64,000 nucleotides of DNA, taken from NCBI GenBank assembly GCA_027625915.1, contig JANTQA010000057.1, forward strand, positions 10,974,001 to 11,038,000. Direction: 5' to 3'. The notes below the pieces were generated by a model. It saw only the letters and a program-made list of their open reading frames with translations. It did not search any database and was not told the origin of the DNA. A program made the position numbers and the translations under genes. This DNA is from Anaeramoeba flamelloides (Eukaryota; Metamonada; Anaeramoebidae). Below, in pieces: positions 1-12,682 of the stretch. Position 1 is the stretch's first letter, and every line of letters starts with the position of its first letter.

Positions 1-1789
1 AGGCAGAATTGATACATAGAGTATGATTTTCCAAAATCTCGTCCATGTGCCTTTCCATGTCGATCTCATCAAAAGTATTTATAACCCTTTCATCAATTGT
101 TTCTGGCACACAATGGTTAATCAATTTACATAACAATAAACCGTCTCTCATGGCATCAATTAGATCTGGGGTGTTTGTTCCAATGGGTAATAAATGATTC
201 AAATCTAGATCATATTTTAATTCATTGTTAATAAACTCTGCCATCATTTGCTCCACAACCTCAATGTCCCGACTGGACTGCACTTCTTCGATTATGGGTT
301 CCTCCTTTTCCTTCTTAATGATAATGGGCTTTAAATTCAAGGCCTCAGCTAATTGCTGTCTTAAATTGTTGATTTCCTCTTCCAATTGTTTGATCAAGAT
401 TAATAATTTGGAATTTTCTTCAGTTAGTCTCCTGATCTCATTGCTGTGCTGTTTCAATTTATTTTGTGATGCTCGATATTTCTTTTGCAGATCCTTTATT
501 TTTGAGTCACATCGGTTCTTTTTCTGCTCTTCAATTTCTAATTGCAATTGCAATTCCTCGTTTTGCTTTTGCAAGGTATTAAATTGATCATTTTGGAATT
601 TGGATCTGCTCTGTTGGTCCTTACTTGCTCTTTTTAATTTGTCTTGTAACTGTTCAATTTTTTGATTTAATGATTTTTTTAATTTTTGTTTGGAATTTCG
701 GCAATCCTCGATTTCTAATTCAGTGCCTTCAATTTGGAACTGTAAATCTTGAATTTCTCCCAAATATTTATTGTTTAATTCCTCAATTTCTGTTTCATAT
801 TTTTTTTTCAATTTTTTTAATTCTAATTTTTGATTTTCTTTTTCTTCACTTAATAGTGCCTTGAGTTTTTTTATTTTTTTTTCAAATTCTTCTTTTAATT
901 CCAGATTCTCTTGTATTATTTTTTGTTCTTTTAATTTTAATTTCCCAATTTCATTTTCAAACGCAGTTTTTTGATCATTTATTTGCCTTTCATATCTTTT
1001 TTCTAATTTTTCTTTATTTGTTTCGATCATCTTGAGAAATTCCTTTTCTCTTTGACTGGATTTTTTTATTTCTGCTTCTAATTTCTTTTTGAATTTCTCC
1101 AGCTCTTCACTGTTATCTTTTTGGTTATTGTTTGATTTCTTATATTGTTCGAATAATTCTTCTATTGACCTTCTTCTTTCATTTTCTTTGTTCAGCTTCC
1201 TCTTTAATTCTTTAATTTCTGTTTGTAAATCAGCAATGATGTGGTTTAATTCCTTCTCTTGCTTTTCCAAAATTAATGTTCGGTAATGATAAAAAATGGT
1301 CAGCGATAAATAAATTAATCTTCTTTTATCATCAGATTCCTTTGTGTTTTCTAAGTCCTGACCCACAGAATCTAAATTTAATTTAAACATTTCTAAATTA
1401 ATATTATTATTTTTGACTTTTTGATTTGATAATTTTTTGTTTGGATCAAAACTTTGATCTAATTGATCTTGAATGGAATTTAAGACTTTTTTTGCATCTT
1501 TAAAAATTAAATCATTTTCGGAATTGGGATCAAACGAACTTCTTTCACTTCCAAACCATTCCAACAATTTGAAAATTCCGCCAACAGTTTCCGTGTTTTG
1601 GAGTGTTATTTTTTCGTACCATGAGAGATGAATTCTTAAATCGTTGTTATCTTGTTCTAATTGGTTGATTTTCTTATCCTTTTCTTTCGTTTTGTTATTC
1701 TGTTCTTTATATTTTTCGATTTTTCTTTTTAGTAATGTAATATCATTTCCTAAATTATTGTTATTAATTCTTAAATTGCCTTTTTTTTT

Positions 1790-1827
<38 letters not shown>

Positions 1828-4800
1828 TTGTTGTTTGTTTGTTTGTTTGTTTGTTTGTTCATTAGAAAAGAAGATTAATTACAAATGACAAATGAAGATT
1901 AATATTAATAATAAAAGAATTACACAAATTGTTTAATAGAATATTTTTTTGAAAAATAAATTGAAGAATATTTTCTTTCATCTTTCCTAAAAAATTGTTT
2001 CAAAGATCAAAGTCAAATTCAACTATTTAATTTCTCAAAAATCATGTTATATGCTGAATATCCCTTTTAAAATTGTGAAATTGGATGATCCATTTTTATT
2101 ACTAAGGAATTGTGTTTTTTTTTTGTTTTTTTTTTGGAAAGCTGAATGGAAATTTTGTTAAATTTATTTTCCAATTAATAATATATATTAAAGTACCAAA
2201 AATATGAATTAATTATTAATTTGGATGTTACTAAATTAGATTTAAAAATAAAGGATTTCTTGGGTTTGTTCTTTGAATTTTAAGATGGTTCCTTTGGTCG
2301 TTTAATGCTTAATCTTGATATTCAATGCTATTTTTAAAAATATAAAGTTTTCTATTCAGATTTACAATGAAAAATCGAAAAATCAGAAATTGGTCATTTT
2401 CACAATTGCTTTATCTTAACATGAATCAGAGAATTTTTCTCAAGTAAGTACAAAGTAATTCAGATTAAATATTAGGAATTATCTCCGAAACTCGTAATTT
2501 GCCTGATATGAATTGTCCAAAAAAATTATACTTTTTACTCATTTTTGCCTCTTTTTTCAATCAAAAATAAAAATTTGATTTTTTAGACATTCTATTAGAA
2601 GGGTCTTGATGTAATTGAAATGAAGAAAATATAAGTTAGATATTATAATTCTTAAAAGGGTTTAATCTCAATTTGAATTCTTATTATCTTCAAAAAATTC
2701 TGGTAGTTTTGATCAGTTTTACTAATGTTGGCAATTATATTTTTAAATATTTGACAAATTAAGTTTCCCACTTTTTTTTCGTGTTACAATTTTTTTTCGC
2801 AACAGTTAAATTTAAAATAACTAATTAATAATAAAATAATTACAAAAAAAATATAATTGGTTCCAAATTGTTGAATTGAACATTACCCAGATTTGCTTTT
2901 TAATACCAAAAAGAAATTTGTTTTTGATTATTAACCATCATATTTCAAATTGAATAAAAATCAACCAATTTTAAGATCGAATAAAACATTTTTTTCTGTT
3001 TTTAAAAAATTTCCAAAGAAATAATGTTATTTATAAAAAAAAAAAAATATAAAAAGTCAAAATAATTTCAAAAAAATCTCTTGCAGCAAGAATAAATGAA
3101 GAATAAAAAAAAAACCTTTTCTTTTTTTTTTACATTATACTTTTTCCAAATTCCCTTTTTTAAGTTGTTTAAGTAGCCTTTTTGTTTTTTTTTTTTAAGT
3201 GTTTGGGGGAGTTAAAAGGGGTAAAAAAAATCATTATAAGAATTAATAAAGATGTTCAGATTGACAACTTGTTGGATTCAAATTTCCATGCTATATTCTT
3301 CAATTTGTCCAAAATTTTAGATCAGGTAAAAGGAATATGTACACTTTGTCTTCAATCCTACAAAATGAATCTGAAACAATCCAATTTCTTAACTTTGTTG
3401 TTGATATAATTTTTCTTTTCTCTAATTTATATTAAAATTTGAAAAAATGATGAATGTCAAATGGAAATCGAAAAACAAAAAAACTTGGATTTAAATTAAC
3501 TCCTTATATTTGAGGAAATTCAAAAGGGAAAAGAATCCCAAATTGTACCATCACCAAATATCCAAAAAAAGTCCAGACGAAATTTTGCTATTGGGCTCTC
3601 AATTGCTTGCCAGCTGCTGTAAGTATCTCTTTTGATATTTTTCAAATTCAAATTTCTAAATTAGAGTGGTGACATAGAGTAACAACGGTTCCTTAGGTGG
3701 CTAGATTACTCTAGCTTCAAAGAATTCTGAAAAATGATTATTAATATCAACAATTCTCTTAAATTAGAAAAAAAAAAAAAAACGGTGGTTTTCTGTTTTG
3801 TTAAACAAAATGATGGGTGATTGTTCACAATAAATAGCAAATTTTGTCCAATCATGGTATTTGGATATTTAAATGGGATTAGCTTTCAGCTGATTATCTT
3901 TTTTCAATTCTTGAAATTTGACGAATATTTAGGGTCCCTAGGCCCCAAAATATTTGGAGATGGAACAAAAAAAAAAAAAGATCTAAACAAATTGAAATCT
4001 CTTTCTTCAAAATATTTGATTACTGTACTTTTAAAAAAAAAAAAAGGAAAATGAAGTAAAAATTTTTTCCCATTTAATATTCAAACACAAGGAGAAAAAT
4101 TAATTTTATTACTTGTGACATTGAATCAAATAAAACAAGTTTTCCTGTCAAAATTTTTTATTTGTTTTCATGTTTTTTGTTTTATCAAGCAATTTCTCAC
4201 ATAAATTTAATTTTGAAAGTAGAATTTTTTTTTGAATTTCATTTTTAAAAAATTTGAAAAAAAAAGATTTCAAAGGGTTAAAGACAATTAATAAAAAACC
4301 TTCTTCTTTTCAGAACTTTCTTAAAAACTTTTTTTATTCTCACTTTTCAAAAGCAGCACTATCCTTGTAGGGCCAACTGCAATTCTCAACAAGAAGAAAA
4401 AGAAAAAAGAAAATAAATACATACTTATTGATTTTTTATATTCGGTTATTGCTTCTTTATTTTTAACATCCCTTGATCTTAAGGTTTGGTTTTCCTGGTG
4501 TACGTCTTCCAGATCTTTAATTTCTTGTCCCAACAATTGATTTTTTTCTATTAATTTGGACTCGTTGCCGATCATATTTTTAATTTTTTGCATTTCCTCA
4601 TCAGATCTTTTGAGCTCTTCAAGATACATTTGGTTAGACTCCCATGCTTCTTCAACCTTTTCTCGCATATAATCGTTTTTTTTATGGAAATCCTTCAGGC
4701 TTTTTTCAAGTTCTCCATTTTCTTTCGACAAGCCATTGTTTTCTTTAATGGACTCTTTTAAAGATTCGTTCAATTCCTTAATTGTGGTTTTTAGTGAAGA

Positions 4801-5190
4801 GTTTTCTTTTGTTACCCTGAGCCCTGCCTTTGCTACCTCTCGGCACTCGTCTTCTCGGACGTCTATTTCTTGATAGAGTGTTTCAATTAATTGTGCTAAA
4901 CCTTCCATGTCTCCCTTTTTCATCATTATAATGGGATCGTTGCCCTTCAAAGACATTGTTCTCCGTGTTTTACGGTCTTCCTTCGAGGTTTTTGCTAACC
5001 CCTTCATCATTACACTTAATTCTTTTTCGTTTGGTTGCTTTGTTATTGTTGCCAGCTTCTTTTCTAAATACCTTGAATTCAATGTAGACATATGTAAAGT
5101 CCTGTTTTTTCTTCTTAACGGCTTGACCTCATTTCTGCCATTTGTGTTTTTTTTATTTTGTAATCTTTCAAGACTCTTTTGTTTTGACAT
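1..5190 (-). CDS. Coiled-coil protein with C-terminal fimbrin-type calponin-homology domain (partial, two exons)
   Basis: Exon 1 is 4425..5190 (ATG at 5190). Exon 2 runs from 1779 past the left edge. Seen: about 848 residues in the window. The N-terminus is basic, then a long Lys/Glu/Gln/Leu heptad-like stretch covers roughly residues 90 to 730. After an acidic linker comes a calponin-homology start at about residue 765, with the segments LLPIGTNTPDLIDAMRDGLL and LCKLINHCVPETIDERVINT. Known: this matches the first actin-binding CH domain of fimbrin/plastin, which bundles F-actin and normally follows EF hands, not a long coiled coil. Inferred: an actin-binding or cytoskeletal scaffold protein. 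The exon join is inferred from phase: exon 1 leaves one base after donor GTATGT and exon 2 supplies two, giving a serine, and the heptad pattern continues across the join. Exon 2 alone has no ATG before the conserved part and a stop at 1859..1861 upstream. The C-terminus and any further CH domains lie outside the window. Confidence 0.75.
1780..4424 (-). other. Inferred 2.6-kb intron of the coiled-coil/CH gene
   Basis: On the minus strand it starts GTATGT followed by a T/C-rich tract. It ends in a CAAA/AAAC tetranucleotide tract (about 1829..1858) and long A runs ending in AG at 1781..1780. Phases fit on both sides. A closer acceptor at 4385..4386 or 4377..4378 would give a 40- or 48-nt intron but leads to a stop within a few to about 18 codons. 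The interior (plus 1863..4320) is AT-rich with no convincing exon. A single end of the ACTGGTATTTG-type inverted-repeat family lies near 4045..4095. Confidence 0.55.
1829..1858. repeat. TTTG tetranucleotide microsatellite beside a 31-nt poly-T run
   Basis: About six TTTG units on the plus strand, next to poly-T 1792..1822. On the minus strand this is the AAAC and poly-A arm just before the exon 2 acceptor of the coiled-coil/CH gene. Homopolymer length here may be unreliable in an assembly. Confidence 0.9.
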
Positions 5191-7100
5191 TGAGCTTTGT
5201 TCAAGAGTAAAAGTATGAAAAATGTTTTTTAAAATAAAAAGTTTTTGAATGGGAAACTGTGCAGATCTGATTTGGTAATCTGTGTTGAGAAATTAATCAA
5301 TTCTAATTACTGTTTTTAGATTTGCTACTTGTTCAAAAGGATCTTTTATTAATCATAAAATATTTGCCGAAAGATCTTTGAAAAATATCTGAAGAAAGCC
5401 AACAAACTTGGAATTACAGTATGGGGGTAAGTATGATCTTGAAAAATTTGACTAGATTCGGGTCATTAAATTTTTTTGTAAAAATTAAAAATTATTTCTT
5501 GGTCAATACCTTAATCTGAAAAATAAAGTAACAAGTTTATATTCTGTTTCAAGTTAATTTGGGTATTCAAATTTTTTATTTTCTAAAATTAACTAAAAAC
5601 TAAAAGACTCAAATAATTTTTAAAAACAAAAAATTTTAATAATTTACAATGTTGTTTTTGATTTGTTTTCAGAGTATTTGAATAGTTGTTGTATTATTTG
5701 GTTTTTTAAACCAAAAAAAGGTAAACTAAAAAGTATTTTTTTTGATATCTTCGAAAAGAGAGTAAAAATCTTTTCCAAAAGAGAATTCGAATGTTCTGAA
5801 ATTGTTATTGGGATTAAAACAGAGTTATATTTACAATGAGAAATATACAATTGTGAACTTGATTAAAGGCTTTGGTTCATAACATATTGACAAAATTTCT
5901 TTCTTATTTGAAACACAAAGTACCAAAGGGTCGATTTTTTAGTTCTCAAATTATTCGCAATTTTCTTGCAAAAAGAAAAAAGAGTTTTAAAATTTCAAAT
6001 GTTCTTAAATTTATATATAAATAAAAGAAAAGTTTCACAAAAATTTAAATTATTTAAAATCTTTTACTCTTATCACAGGTCGATTTTTAGAGTTGTTTAT
6101 TTTTGAATAAAAAAAAAGGTAAAACAATTTTTGGTAAAGTTTTAACTGTGAAAAATCTGATAACTCAAATTTCAAAAACTTTTCTTTTCAACAAATATAT
6201 CAGAAATTAACAAATTGATAAGGCCCTCAGCATTTAAAACAAAATTAGTCATTATTCATCTGAATTCAGAACCAAGTAAAAAAAATTAAAAAAAGGTAAA
6301 ATGAATTAAAAATTTTCAAATATTTATTTAAATTTGCAAAGCTTCTGAAGAAAAAATATAATGAATAGAATTATTAAAAATAGGCTGTGCTTCATTGTAT
6401 CTTTATTTTCGATTTATTTCTTAATTTTAACAATATTTTGGTTTTACTGGTATTTGAATTATAAGCAGGTAAAATTTTCCTTTCATTTTAATTTTTCCTT
6501 TTCAAATTGAGTTTTAAATAACAACCTCCACTTCTTTGAGAAATCAATTTTTAAAAGGAAAATTAGGAAAAATGAAGTAAATTTTTTTTTCCCATTTATA
6601 ATTCTAATACCAGTAAATATTTTTTTTTAAAAAAAGTTATTATGAAAGGGAATCAAGAGTTATTAATCTAAATAAGGTAAATTTGCCAATTTCAATTTTC
6701 GTATTTTAAAATTTTCAAAAACCCTTTCAATAAAGTAATTTAATTTGAAATTCGGTTATTTTTCATAGAAAAGTTTACTCTGTATATCAAATAATGATAT
6801 TTATTGGATAAGAACCTTGAAACAATCATGGGTTTATAATATTTTTTTTTGTAGACCCACTTTTCCAATCTAATTTTTTTATAAAAAAAGATTATTATTA
6901 TCAATATTTATCATTTTTATGCCACGTTGGGGATTCTTACCCCCTCTTATTATGTTAATTCCCAAGTTTTTATTTGGAATTTTTTTTAAATATTTCTATA
7001 TTATTTTACCCCCCCCACAAGAGTTAATAAATTTCATCTGTATTTTTTTGTTAATATTATTAATAATAGTATTATTTTAATTTTTTTCTATTTTTTCCCT
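5191..7100. other. AT-rich spacer between the coiled-coil/CH gene and the eL20 repeat region
   Basis: No open frame here looks like protein. The first few hundred bases upstream of 5190 should hold the promoter of the minus-strand coiled-coil/CH gene, but I recognise no motif. The only structured item is the short inverted-repeat element at 6446..6614. Confidence 0.6.
6446..6614. mobile_element. MITE-like element, family with ACTGGTATTTGAAT ends
   Basis: The left end reads ACTGGTATTTGAATTATAA and the right end reads TTATAATTCTAATACCAGT, an imperfect inverted repeat. Just inside both ends lie complementary tracts around TTTTTCCTTTT and GGAAAAATGAAGT. About 169 bp long with no coding capacity. 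Other members are at 12217..12385, 19146..19325, 20448..20735 and 38481..38652, and single ends lie near 4045..4095 and 34480..34522. Transposase family unknown. Confidence 0.7.
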
Positions 7101-7119
7101 CGTTGAATTTCCTTTTTAA

Positions 7120-7330
7120 TCGGAAGAAGAGTTACTAAGGAGAAAAATCAAGTGGTTATCTACTAATACTCGAAGGACAGAAACTATTCGGTATGGGTAA
7201 CTTGAAAATAAAAAGAAAAGACAAAAACAAAAACTGGAACGATCAAAAAAGACTGGATCAAAAAGAAAAAAAAAATGGCAGCTACTAAACAACTACCTCT
7301 CAACGAAGCATTCACGATTTCTTAGAAATA
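7120..7330. other. Compositionally distinct island of unknown nature
   Basis: This stretch has clearly more G and C than its surroundings and little homopolymer. Reading frames of 25 to 50 codons overlap in all three plus frames, but none joins into a protein I recognise and all stop. It could be a decayed exon, an RNA gene or the remains of a mobile element. No tRNA or snRNA signature was found. Confidence 0.3.
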
Positions 7331-7899
7331 ATTAAACGAAAAAATTTTAAATAAAAGGATCATGTCTGTTTTAATGATTGTTCTTGATAAACATGGACAG
7401 TTGGTTTTTTTTTTGATTTTTTATCAACTGTCTTTTAAAAAAATTTTTTTTTGTTTTCTAACTTGCTTTTTTTTTTTTTTTTTCTTTTCTTATTTTTTTT
7501 CTTTTTAATTTTTCCATTTGTTTTTTCAACCAATAAAAAATTGGAACCTCCTCGATTCCAAAATACTTTTTTTTTATGATCTAAATTGCTAATTTACCAT
7601 TAGTAATCAGAGCTGTAAGAGGATCTTTGATCACTCCCTTCAACCAATAAAAAAAAATATTAGTATTATTTTTAAATATATTATAAAATTTATTATTGTT
7701 TTAAATTCTGATTTACAAAATATATGATTATTTTTAAAGTTGGAACATTGTTTAGAAAATTTCAGAAAAATTTATTGGTTTATAAAAAACCGATTAAGTA
7801 TTTGAATTAGAAAATTGAAATTTAAAACCACTTAACTGATTTTAAGAGTTTATAATTACTATGAAAAAACAAAAAAAGAAAAATAATCTAGATTTCAAA

Positions 7900-8044
7900 A
7901 ATTTAGACTCACTTTATAATGTTAATGGAAGTTGTTTTTAGGGTTGATTTTGATATTCTTAACAAAAAATATATTTTCAAATTTTTTAATCAGAATCATT
8001 TTTTCTTATTTTTCAAATTTTTGTTTTTATTTTTTCAAATTTTT

Positions 8045-8093
<49 letters not shown>

Positions 8094-8530
8094 CTTTTTC
8101 TTTGAAAAAATTTTTCTTTTTCTTTTTTCTTTTTCTTTTTTATTTTTTTTGATACTTTTTTTTACAACAGATCATTTGAAAAAAAAAAAATTTCGAAAAG
8201 ACAAATAATCACTAAGAAAATTGAGATTATGTAATGTAATTTGAAAATGAATTTTAATTATTATCAAAAAATCTTCTTGTTCACTTTTTTTTCAGTGAAA
8301 TTTCAGTAATAAAAATCGGTAAAACTGATATCAAACCTTTTTACTCACTTTTTATTATTATTTCGTTTTGATCCTTTTTTAATTTTTTAAATATCAGGTT
8401 TTTAGAGATTTAGAATCATTTAAAAGCGAATTAACAATCATATTTGGTTATTAATTGTTCTTGAAAACTAAAAGATATTTTTTTTTCAATTTATTATTTC
8501 AGTTGAGTCACAATTTTTGAAATGGTGTTT
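7900..8530. repeat. Diverged dispersed repeat, copy 1
   Basis: Matches 9690..10270 along its length: both contain a conserved segment around CTTTATAATGTTAATGG, then a long poly-T tract, then a shared segment around GACAAATAATCACTAAGAAA, and end with TTTATTATTTCAG followed by GAGTCAC. The same end recurs near 51650..51785. Short frames inside are homopolymer-rich and not convincing genes. Confidence 0.75.
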
Positions 8531-9881
8531 ACATCTTTAATTCTACAAATTTTCAAAATAACAAAATTTAAAAATTAGATATATATATATATTGTTATTT
8601 TACCAAATTAAAAATAAGTACTTGTAAAATAATATAATTAAAACAAAATAAAATTTTTAGTAAAATTTCAAGGGAAGTTAAAATATTCATATAACTTAAT
8701 TAAAAAATAAAAACAGTATTTTTCATAAGAAAAAAAATTGTTTATTTTTTTTTTTTTGAATAATCTTGTATTTTACTAAAATTTTAAGAGATAATAACCA
8801 ATATTGATTAATAAATAAAAATATAGTGTAATTATTTTTTATTTTGAAAGAAAAATGAAATAGGAAAATAATAATAATAATAATAAATTTGTCCCATAAT
8901 ATTGAAATTTGACTAATATTAGTGGGGAAATATAAAACCTGAAAATAAAATACTAAAAAGGATTTTTAATTGTGAATATTAGGAAAATTGTGGTGTAATT
9001 TCATATATTCAAAATCAAAACCTCTTTTTTAAGAATCTAATTTTTTAATAGTATAACTCATCCCTTATTATAATGATTATTAATTGAATTACGCTGTTTC
9101 AAAACACAATTCAACCAATCAAAAAAAAAAAAAAAAAAGATTAAAAATTGTCATTTTCCAAACTATAGTAAACCCCGAACTCACTCGATATTTTTCTAAA
9201 AAAGTAGATATACTTATACTGTCAAACAACTATTTGGGTATTCTATAGAACACCCACTTTAATGAACTTTAGGCAATTTTAATACTTGTCTCCTAAAAAA
9301 TCTGGTTATTGATAAAAATGATTTGATTGAAAATATTTACAATTACAAAACATCTATCTTAAGACTCTAAAAAATATTGTTCGTATTTTTTCATATCTGG
9401 TATTTTTTTTGACAACTTTATAGAAATTTCATGGAAATTCTGAATTCTTAAACTCAGAATGTCTGAGATTAACTTATGAGATGTCGATTGAGTTGTTTTA
9501 TTATTATGTATAAAAGTATATTACTTTTTCAGATATTATACCTTACCATTCGGCACAATTACCAAAAGTTGCAATAATGATATTACTTCGTGGAAAAAAA
9601 ATGAGTCAATATTGTTAAATCTGAAATCCTGGAATTTATTATTTATTGAAAAATAAATGGAGCAAAATTTTCATTCGACTTTCCAAAAAGATTTATAAAA
9701 GTAAACTATTTTTCATAAATTTTGACTCGCTTTATAATGTTAATGGGAGTTTTTTTGAGGGTTTATCCAGTATTCTTTACAAAAAATATTTTCAAATTTT
9801 TGGATTAGAATCATTTTTTCTAATTTTGCAAATTTTAGTTTTGCTTTTTCAAATTTTTGTTGTTCTTTTTCTTTTTTTTTT

Positions 9882-9917
<36 letters not shown>

Positions 9918-11100
9918 TCATGTGGAAAAAAAAAGAGATCTTCGAAAAGACAAATAATCACTAAGAAAACAGAGATTATGTAATGTCTTTGAAAATGGAT
10001 TTAATTGTTCATAAAAAATCTTGTTGTTCAACTTTTTTTCAGTGAAAGTTCAGTAATAAAAAATCCGTAATGCTCATTTCAAAAATTGTGACTCACTTTT
10101 TTTTAGTTTTTGGTTTTATTTTTTTTAATTTTTATTATATCAGGCTTTTATAGATTTAGAATGATTTAAAAGTGAATTAAAAATCATATTTAGTTATTAA
10201 TTGTTCTTGAATACTAAAGGATAATTTTTTTTTTTCAATTTATTATTTCAGGTGAGTCACAGTTTTTGAAAAAGAGTTTAGTTAAAAATTCAAATTATTT
10301 TAAATCCAAAAAGAAGATTTCTCGATTGATTTTCTCTTGGGAAATATGTAATCTAGAGATTTTTTTTAATTATTGCTATTGTATTTTTTTTTTTTTTGAA
10401 AGCTTAAAGAAACTTTTGATCTTTTTTATTTTTAAATTAACAATATTAAGCCACCCAATAATCAATTTGTTTGATCGAAGGCAAATATTAGTAAAAATTC
10501 AAATATTTAAAGCCCATTTCACAGCCAACCTTCAAATTGTCAGATAACCATCAACTTTTTTAATTTAAACATTATTTAAATTTTCTAAATTTATCAATTA
10601 TTACCATTTGATAAATTCTAAAACGAAATAAAAAATCACAAATATTCAAAATTGAACTATAAAAGGGATCAAAATGAATATTAAATTTTAAACCAAGTAC
10701 TTTTTTTGTTTATTAATTATAAACAATTCAATGTGTTTTAATTTCAGAATGAATTTTAGTGGGTTTTAATTTATGTTAAATTAAGTTAAAAATATTTCTT
10801 AAATGAAATTTCCTATCTTTTTCATTTTAAATCTATAATTTTTTAAATATCAAAAAGTTCTATCTAAAGAAAATTAAACTCTCATTATAGAAATATAAAA
10901 AACGGGTATTTATCAGACTCGATGTTTTTTAATTAATATCAAATTTATCTCTGGAATAATCAAGTTAAATGAGATATAACTTTCCAGTCAGTTTCTTTTT
11001 TTCATTTTTGATAATTTTTGGGATTTTTTTGATTTCTTGATTTACTAAAGAGTTAAAATTGCTAATTTTCAGATATTTAAACAATGCCCTAATTTAAATG
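8531..11100. other. AT-rich spacer
   Basis: Outside the repeat copy at 9690..10270 I see no coding frame, RNA gene or clear regulatory motif. It contains several poly-A and poly-T runs and short TA repeats (near 8580). Confidence 0.6.
9690..10270. repeat. Diverged dispersed repeat, copy 2
   Basis: Direct-orientation partner of 7900..8530. The two copies differ mainly in homopolymer lengths and scattered substitutions. Both end at TTATTTCAGNTGAGTCAC, so this may be the true end of a mobile element. No terminal inverted repeat was seen. Confidence 0.75.
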
Positions 11101-11991
11101 ATTTTACTTACTCAATAATTTAGATATCAGTCTTTGCTATTTAATTAAGGGACTATTAAACTAAAAAAAAACCCAAGTAAATTTAAATAGATAATTCCGG
11201 AAAAAATTCACCACGTCCTGAAATTAAAAAATGGTGTAAAAATCTGATTACTGTAATACCAAATTTACTATTAATGTTATTTACCGAAATGAATTATTGT
11301 TTTTAAAAGTCTTGATCCATATTTCTCATTTTTTTAAAGTTAAAAATTCAACATTTTTTTGAATTATTTAAAAAAAATTATTTTCTTTGAAACAAGAATA
11401 AAATCTTAATATATGTATAGGAAGTATACTAAAATACACTTTAAAAATAAAATCACTTACTTCTAAATATAATGCAGTTTAAAAAATCTACTTAATCTCA
11501 AAAAAAAAAAAAATAATTATATTAAACTTACAAAAAATATCATTTTTTAATTAAAAAATACTTAAAACCAATTGTATCAATTTACTGGATAAAAAAATAT
11601 GAGAAAAAGAATCAAACAATTGAAATTAAAAATTCTCCCGAAATTCTTTTTTAAAATCTGGATAATTCAACTTATAATTTATCGAAATAATCTTTAATTT
11701 GATAATTTATAATCAATTATTAATAACCTAATCTTAATTCTTTGAGTAGTTCATTAACAATCCAAATATTAAATGTATCAATAGATTTTACAATTCTCAT
11801 TTTTTTTAAAGTTTTTCGAACAAATCAAAGGAATTCAAATAAATAATTTTAATAATAAAATAATATTAGATATTATGAAATAACAGTTTTTAATACAAAA
11901 AATTCCTTTTTTATACTCTAAATATTTGAAAAGGGATATTATTTATACTTTTTAATCACATTAAATTTAATAAATATTTGTGAATAAAATA

Positions 11992-12682
11992 AACTCTGTT
12001 TCAGTCAAAGGGGCCCAACGTTTTTTTCAAATATCAATTATTTTATATAATTGACCTTTGAAGAACAAATAAGAAATAAAGAGAATAATACACCTCAAAG
12101 AAATGTTGATACATGTCTGAAAGAAAACTAATTAAACAATAGCTTTTCTTAAAAATTGAAAAACTCAAATTCTTAGGGACCTATTGAGAAAAACAACGAT
12201 GTTCGTTTTGACCTTCTAATGGTATTTGAATAATAAATAGGAAACATTTTTCACTTAATTTTCCATACTTTTCTTTTAGAAATCAAGCCCCAAAACAAAG
12301 TTTGTTGGTATTTGTGGTCTCTATTTGAAAAAGGAAATGAAAATGAAGTGAAAATTTTTCACATTTATTAAACAAATATCAAGATCAAAGATCGAATTGA
12401 ATTGCAATAGAAATCAATATGATTTCTCAACAATCTTTACATGGTTTCAATGACATTAGAATAACACGTTTTTACCAAGTGACTATTGATCTTGCAATAA
12501 AAAATTTTTTGCAAATGAAGGAAGTTTTTAAAAAAAAAATCGAAAAAAACAAACAAAAATGTGTAAAAATGATTTCAATTTTGAAATTTCCAAAATAAAA
12601 TTTTTCTTCTAATATCTATGCAAACCCTTTAAACACGTGTGTTATACCATTACAACTGGGCCCCTTTGACTGAAAAATAGTT
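11992..12682. mobile_element. MITE-like element, family with AACTC..AGTCAAAG ends
   Basis: The left end, AACTCTGTTTCAGTCAAAGG followed by GGCCCA, is repeated inverted at the right end, with TA on both outer sides (11990..11991 and 12683..12684). That TA flank is the expected target duplication of Tc1/mariner-type and related DDE transposons. No transposase frame is present. It contains a second short inverted-repeat element at 12217..12385. Related members are at 46696..47251 and 50519..51068, with a partial one ending at 24110. Confidence 0.8.
12217..12385. mobile_element. MITE-like element (ACTGGTATTTGAAT family) nested inside another MITE
   Basis: Left part GGTATTTGAATAATAAATAG and right part TTTATTAAACAAATATC are inverted, with the family's inner tract AAATGAAGTGAAAA before the right end. 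It lies fully inside the element 11992..12682, so it inserted later. Confidence 0.6.

Noticed and set aside
225-1865. Several Phe/Leu/Ser-rich plus-strand frames
   Set aside because: They are mirror images of the Lys/Glu-rich coiled coil on the minus strand.
4321-4424. Continuation of the coiled-coil exon 1 frame, or a 40- to 48-nt intron leading to a short tail
   Set aside because: The continuation encodes only a T-run product and an unconserved tail, while the long-range join to 1779 keeps phase and coiled coil. It is kept only as an alternative.
9646-9961. Frames on both strands across a long poly-T
   Set aside because: Formed by the homopolymer inside a dispersed repeat.
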